Below the pieces are notes generated by a model, which saw only the letters and a program-made list of their open reading frames with translations, was not told the DNA's origin and ran no database searches. Below are positions 41,268 to 43,093 of a stretch of DNA of 43,093 bases, piece by piece. The translations under genes were made by a program, and so were the position numbers. The DNA is from a bacterium. GTDB taxonomy: Bacteria; 4484-113; JAFGCY01. The DNA lies in assembly GCA_020849855.1 (NCBI GenBank), contig JADZFO010000048.1, forward strand, positions 1 through 43,093, in the 5' to 3' direction. Position 1 is the stretch's first letter; each line of letters starts with the position of its first letter.

Positions 41268-42389
41268 CTATTGACCGTGGCCGAGACCCGCGCTGAGATC
41301 GAAGATATGCACGCCGTTGAGCTGCAGGATGACGAGGATGATGTAGGTCAGGTAGAGGCCGCCGGCGCAGAGCAGCACGACCGGGCTGACCTCGCGGGTG
41401 ATGCGCAGGTTGATCAGCACCGCCAGCGCGCCGAGCACCCCCAGCATGCCGCCGACGAATGCCGGGTGGGTAGGCGAGAAGCTCCAGTCGAGGAAGATCA
41501 GGCCCAGGCTGATTGGGAAAGTACTCTGGAAGACCATGGCGCCTGAGATGTTGCCCATGGCCAGGGTGTCCTTGCCCCGGCTGACCCAGATTGCGCTGTT
41601 GAACTTCTCGGGCAGCTCGGTGGCCACCGGGACAATCAGCAGGGCCAGGACAAGCGGGTTCACGTTCATGGCCTCAGCCAGGGTGCTGAAATAGTGCACG
41701 AACTGGTGCGCGCCGTAGAACATGAGGCCCAGCGCCCCCAGTACCTGGATCGCGATGACGCGCTTGCGCGGATCGTGTGATTCCTTGAGGACATGGCCGA
41801 CATGCAGCGGATGCAGCTCTTCCGCATCGCTGTGCCCATGGCTGGCGCCGGCTTTCAGCGTACGGGCGAGATAGACGAAATAGACGACCATCATGCCGCC
41901 GGCGAGGACCCAGTCCAGCACGAGCGGCATAGTGGTCCAGTAGTGCTTGAGCAGGCCGGCGCCGCAGCCAATGCTGAAAGCGATCAGGAAGAAGATGACG
42001 TCGCTTTCGATGATCTCGGCCTTGACGTCGAACATGCGCGTGCGCTTGCGACGGGCCTTGGCAATGAAATAGGTTGTGCCGACCAGGCAGAAGGCCAGGG
42101 TGCCGAGCATGAAGGGGGCGCCGATGATGGCGCCAAGGCCCACGTCCTGCGCCGTGCTCTCCGGAGTACGCAGCCTGCCGTGGGTTATGTCCTGGAAGAT
42201 CGCCACGATCGGAATGATTGTCTCGGGCAGGGCTGTGCCCACCGCAGCCAGAACACTGCCAACCGCGCCTTCACTAAGCTTGAGCTTGCGGCCCAGCCAT
42301 TCGATGGCGTTGGTGAAAAGTTCAGCCGCGGTCAGGATCATGGCCAGGCTGACAATGGTCCAGATAATGGCGATCAGTATTGGTGACAT
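41268..42389 (-). CDS. Ca2+/cation:Na+ (or H+) antiporter, CaCA superfamily
   Basis: 373 residues with about 10 membrane helices in two inverted halves. Alpha-repeat 1 is VGSVLAAVGTALPETIIPIV and alpha-repeat 2 is LIVPVATELPEKFNSAIWVS with GNISGAMVFQSTFPISLG, both keeping the acidic residues that bind the cation. The repeat 2 asparagine-phenylalanine usually seen after GN.xG is replaced (FQST), and a cytoplasmic His/Glu/Asp-rich loop (HGHSDAEELHPLHVGH) lies between halves and could sense metal. Direction and ion cannot be inferred. Start ATG has GGAG about 12 nt upstream. Confidence 0.88.
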   Translation of the reverse strand: MSPILIAIIWTIVSLAMILTAAELFTNAIEWLGRKLKLSEGAVGSVLAAVGTALPETIIPIVAIFQDITHGRLRTPESTAQDVGLGAIIGAPFMLGTLAFCLVGTTYFIAKARRKRTRMFDVKAEIIESDVIFFLIAFSIGCGAGLLKHYWTTMPLVLDWVLAGGMMVVYFVYLARTLKAGASHGHSDAEELHPLHVGHVLKESHDPRKRVIAIQVLGALGLMFYGAHQFVHYFSTLAEAMNVNPLVLALLIVPVATELPEKFNSAIWVSRGKDTLAMGNISGAMVFQSTFPISLGLIFLDWSFSPTHPAFVGGMLGVLGALAVLINLRITREVSPVVLLCAGGLYLTYIILVILQLNGVHIFDLSAGLGHGQ

Positions 42390-42449
42390 CGGTGGGGCGT
42401 TCTCCTGGGAGTTGGTTGGCAGGGTTCAAATCAGCGGCCGGATCGCGGG

Positions 42450-42710
42450 TCAGGGCAGCTCTTTAAGCACCCACTGACCGTCCTTGTATTCAACAAACTG
42501 CTCAACACGCAGCTGGGCCTGGCGCAGGAAGGCGTTGCAGTGGCGGATCAGCCCGACTCCTTCCTCAAAGCGCTCCAGCATAGTCTCCAGAGGCAGCTCG
42601 CCCCTCTCCATTTCCGCCACCAGGCTTTCAAGTCGCGCATAAGACTCCTCGAAGCGGCTCTCGCCCGGGCCTGCTGCGCTGCTTTGTTCTTCCTGTGGGG
42701 CCTTGTTCAT
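42450..42710 (-). CDS. xseB: Exonuclease VII small subunit
   Basis: 86 residues from ATG 42710. The helix pair RFEESYARLESLVAEMERGE and LPLETMLERFEEGVGLIRHC matches XseB (ESLVExLExGxLPLExSLxxFExGxxL) with the usual charged loop. It pairs with XseA to form exonuclease VII, which degrades single-stranded DNA; no xseA is in the window. A longer frame to 42929 crosses a terminator and an unrelated Pro-rich stretch, so the shorter start is preferred, although its ribosome binding site (AGGAAA) is weak. Confidence 0.85.
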   Translation of the reverse strand: MNKAPQEEQSSAAGPGESRFEESYARLESLVAEMERGELPLETMLERFEEGVGLIRHCNAFLRQAQLRVEQFVEYKDGQWVLKELP

Positions 42711-42839
42711 GCTGCGTTTCCTGCTTTTGGCTGGCGCGGCTGGCGGCGCGGCGGAATCCAGGCCCTCCGGGCCGGGCAGATCCCCGAACAGCGCACCATC
42801 CACTGTCCCATTGTAGTTGCTGGGCAGATGAAAACAGAA

Positions 42840-42860
42840 ATGCCGGGCGGGGCCCGGCAT
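42840..42860 (-). terminator. Rho-independent terminator, minus strand
   Basis: ATGCCGGGC-GGG-GCCCGGCAT, a 9-bp stem followed on the minus strand by TTTCTGTTTTC. It lies between the transposase remnant and xseB and probably insulates xseB from the insertion sequence. The rest of the 42711-42974 gap shows nothing coding. Confidence 0.7.
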
Positions 42861-42974
42861 TCGGTTGGAGATTGAAAACTGACACTGTCTCGACGATTCC
42901 CCGCTGGTGCCCGGTTCCTCGCCGTTCATGCTCTAAGACGGATACCCCGCGCGGCTGTTCAAAAAGAAAAAGGT

Positions 42975-43093
42975 TCATCGCCCAACACCGGGGAAGGCGG
43001 CCTTGATCTTCAGGAAAAAGTATTCGTCGTCGCGATAGCCATAGGCGATGCGTTTGATGACTTTGATGCGGTTGTTGATGCCTTCCAGCACAC
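42975..43093 (-). mobile_element. 3' end of an ISL3-family transposase gene, cut by the window edge
   Basis: The last 38 codons read VLEGINNRIKVIKRIAYGYR then DDEYFFLKIKAAFPGVGR and a TGA at 42975-42977. The motif E-G-x-N-N-x-I-K-x-x-K-R-x-A-Y-G-Y-R is the conserved C-terminus of ISL3 (IS204/IS1001/IS1165) DDE transposases. The rest lies beyond 43093. No terminal inverted repeat could be identified between 42861 and 42974. Confidence 0.85.

Noticed and set aside
42422-42432. GGGTTCAAATC, resembling a tRNA T-loop
   Set aside because: The flanking bases do not pair as a T stem, and no acceptor or anticodon arms are present nearby.
42711-42929. N-terminal extension of XseB reaching 42929
   Set aside because: It contains the terminator hairpin and a Pro-rich stretch unlike XseB; the family starts near residue 1 of the 86-residue form.

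Overview
The window is GC-rich bacterial chromosome (roughly 63-65% G+C by eye), densely coded on both strands, with short intergenic gaps, several lipoproteins and exported proteins, and no phage, plasmid, rRNA, tRNA or CRISPR sequence. I cannot name a phylum from sequence alone. An hrcA-regulated type of Hsp70 cluster, degenerate SLH-like modules, many apparently leaderless genes and palindromic intergenic repeats suggest an uncultured, deeply branching lineage. Only the right edge carries a mobile element: the last 38 codons of an ISL3-type transposase.

Layout. 0.3-2 kb: a heme-oxygenase-like diiron protein and a DinB-family protein, both minus. 2-6.6 kb: Lon protease with a long Ala/Lys/Pro tail, then a SpoU (TrmH/RlmB-like) RNA methyltransferase with an Arg/Gly-rich N-terminal half; both plus. 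6.6-8.65 kb: a repeat-rich accessory pocket with an SLH-like exported protein and a DUF4160/DUF2442 pair. 8.6-18.2 kb: one minus-strand chaperone operon, hrcA-dnaJ-giant TPR gene-grpE-dnaK-zinc-ribbon TPR gene. The 1331-residue TPR protein ends in what looks like a J-domain whose HPD motif has become NPE. 18.3-25.9 kb: exported proteins of unknown function, an MsbA-like ABC exporter, a DUF1272 zinc protein and an M42 aminopeptidase. 25.9-28.3 kb: a membrane-anchored spermidine-synthase-like protein. 28.3-31.4 kb: four consecutive cyclophilin-type peptidyl-prolyl isomerases, three exported (one a lipoprotein) and one cytoplasmic. 31.6-34.3 kb: purA, an exported protein and a GGCT-like protein. 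34.3-38.9 kb: a minus-strand run of an exported protein, tmk, a DUF2993-like protein, an NHL-repeat lipoprotein and MeaB. 39-42.7 kb: a CAP-domain lipoprotein, a HAD-IIA phosphatase, a 58-residue membrane protein, methylmalonyl-CoA epimerase, a Ca2+/Na+ antiporter and xseB.

Themes. Protein quality control dominates (Lon, Hsp70 operon with two TPR partners, four cyclophilins, M42 peptidase). MeaB and the epimerase point to a methylmalonyl-CoA pathway whose mutase is not here. Twelve genes have a TANNNT -10-like hexamer 5-8 nt before the start codon and no Shine-Dalgarno sequence, which suggests widespread leaderless transcription; genes such as purA, lon and the diiron protein gene have leaders with ribosome binding sites.
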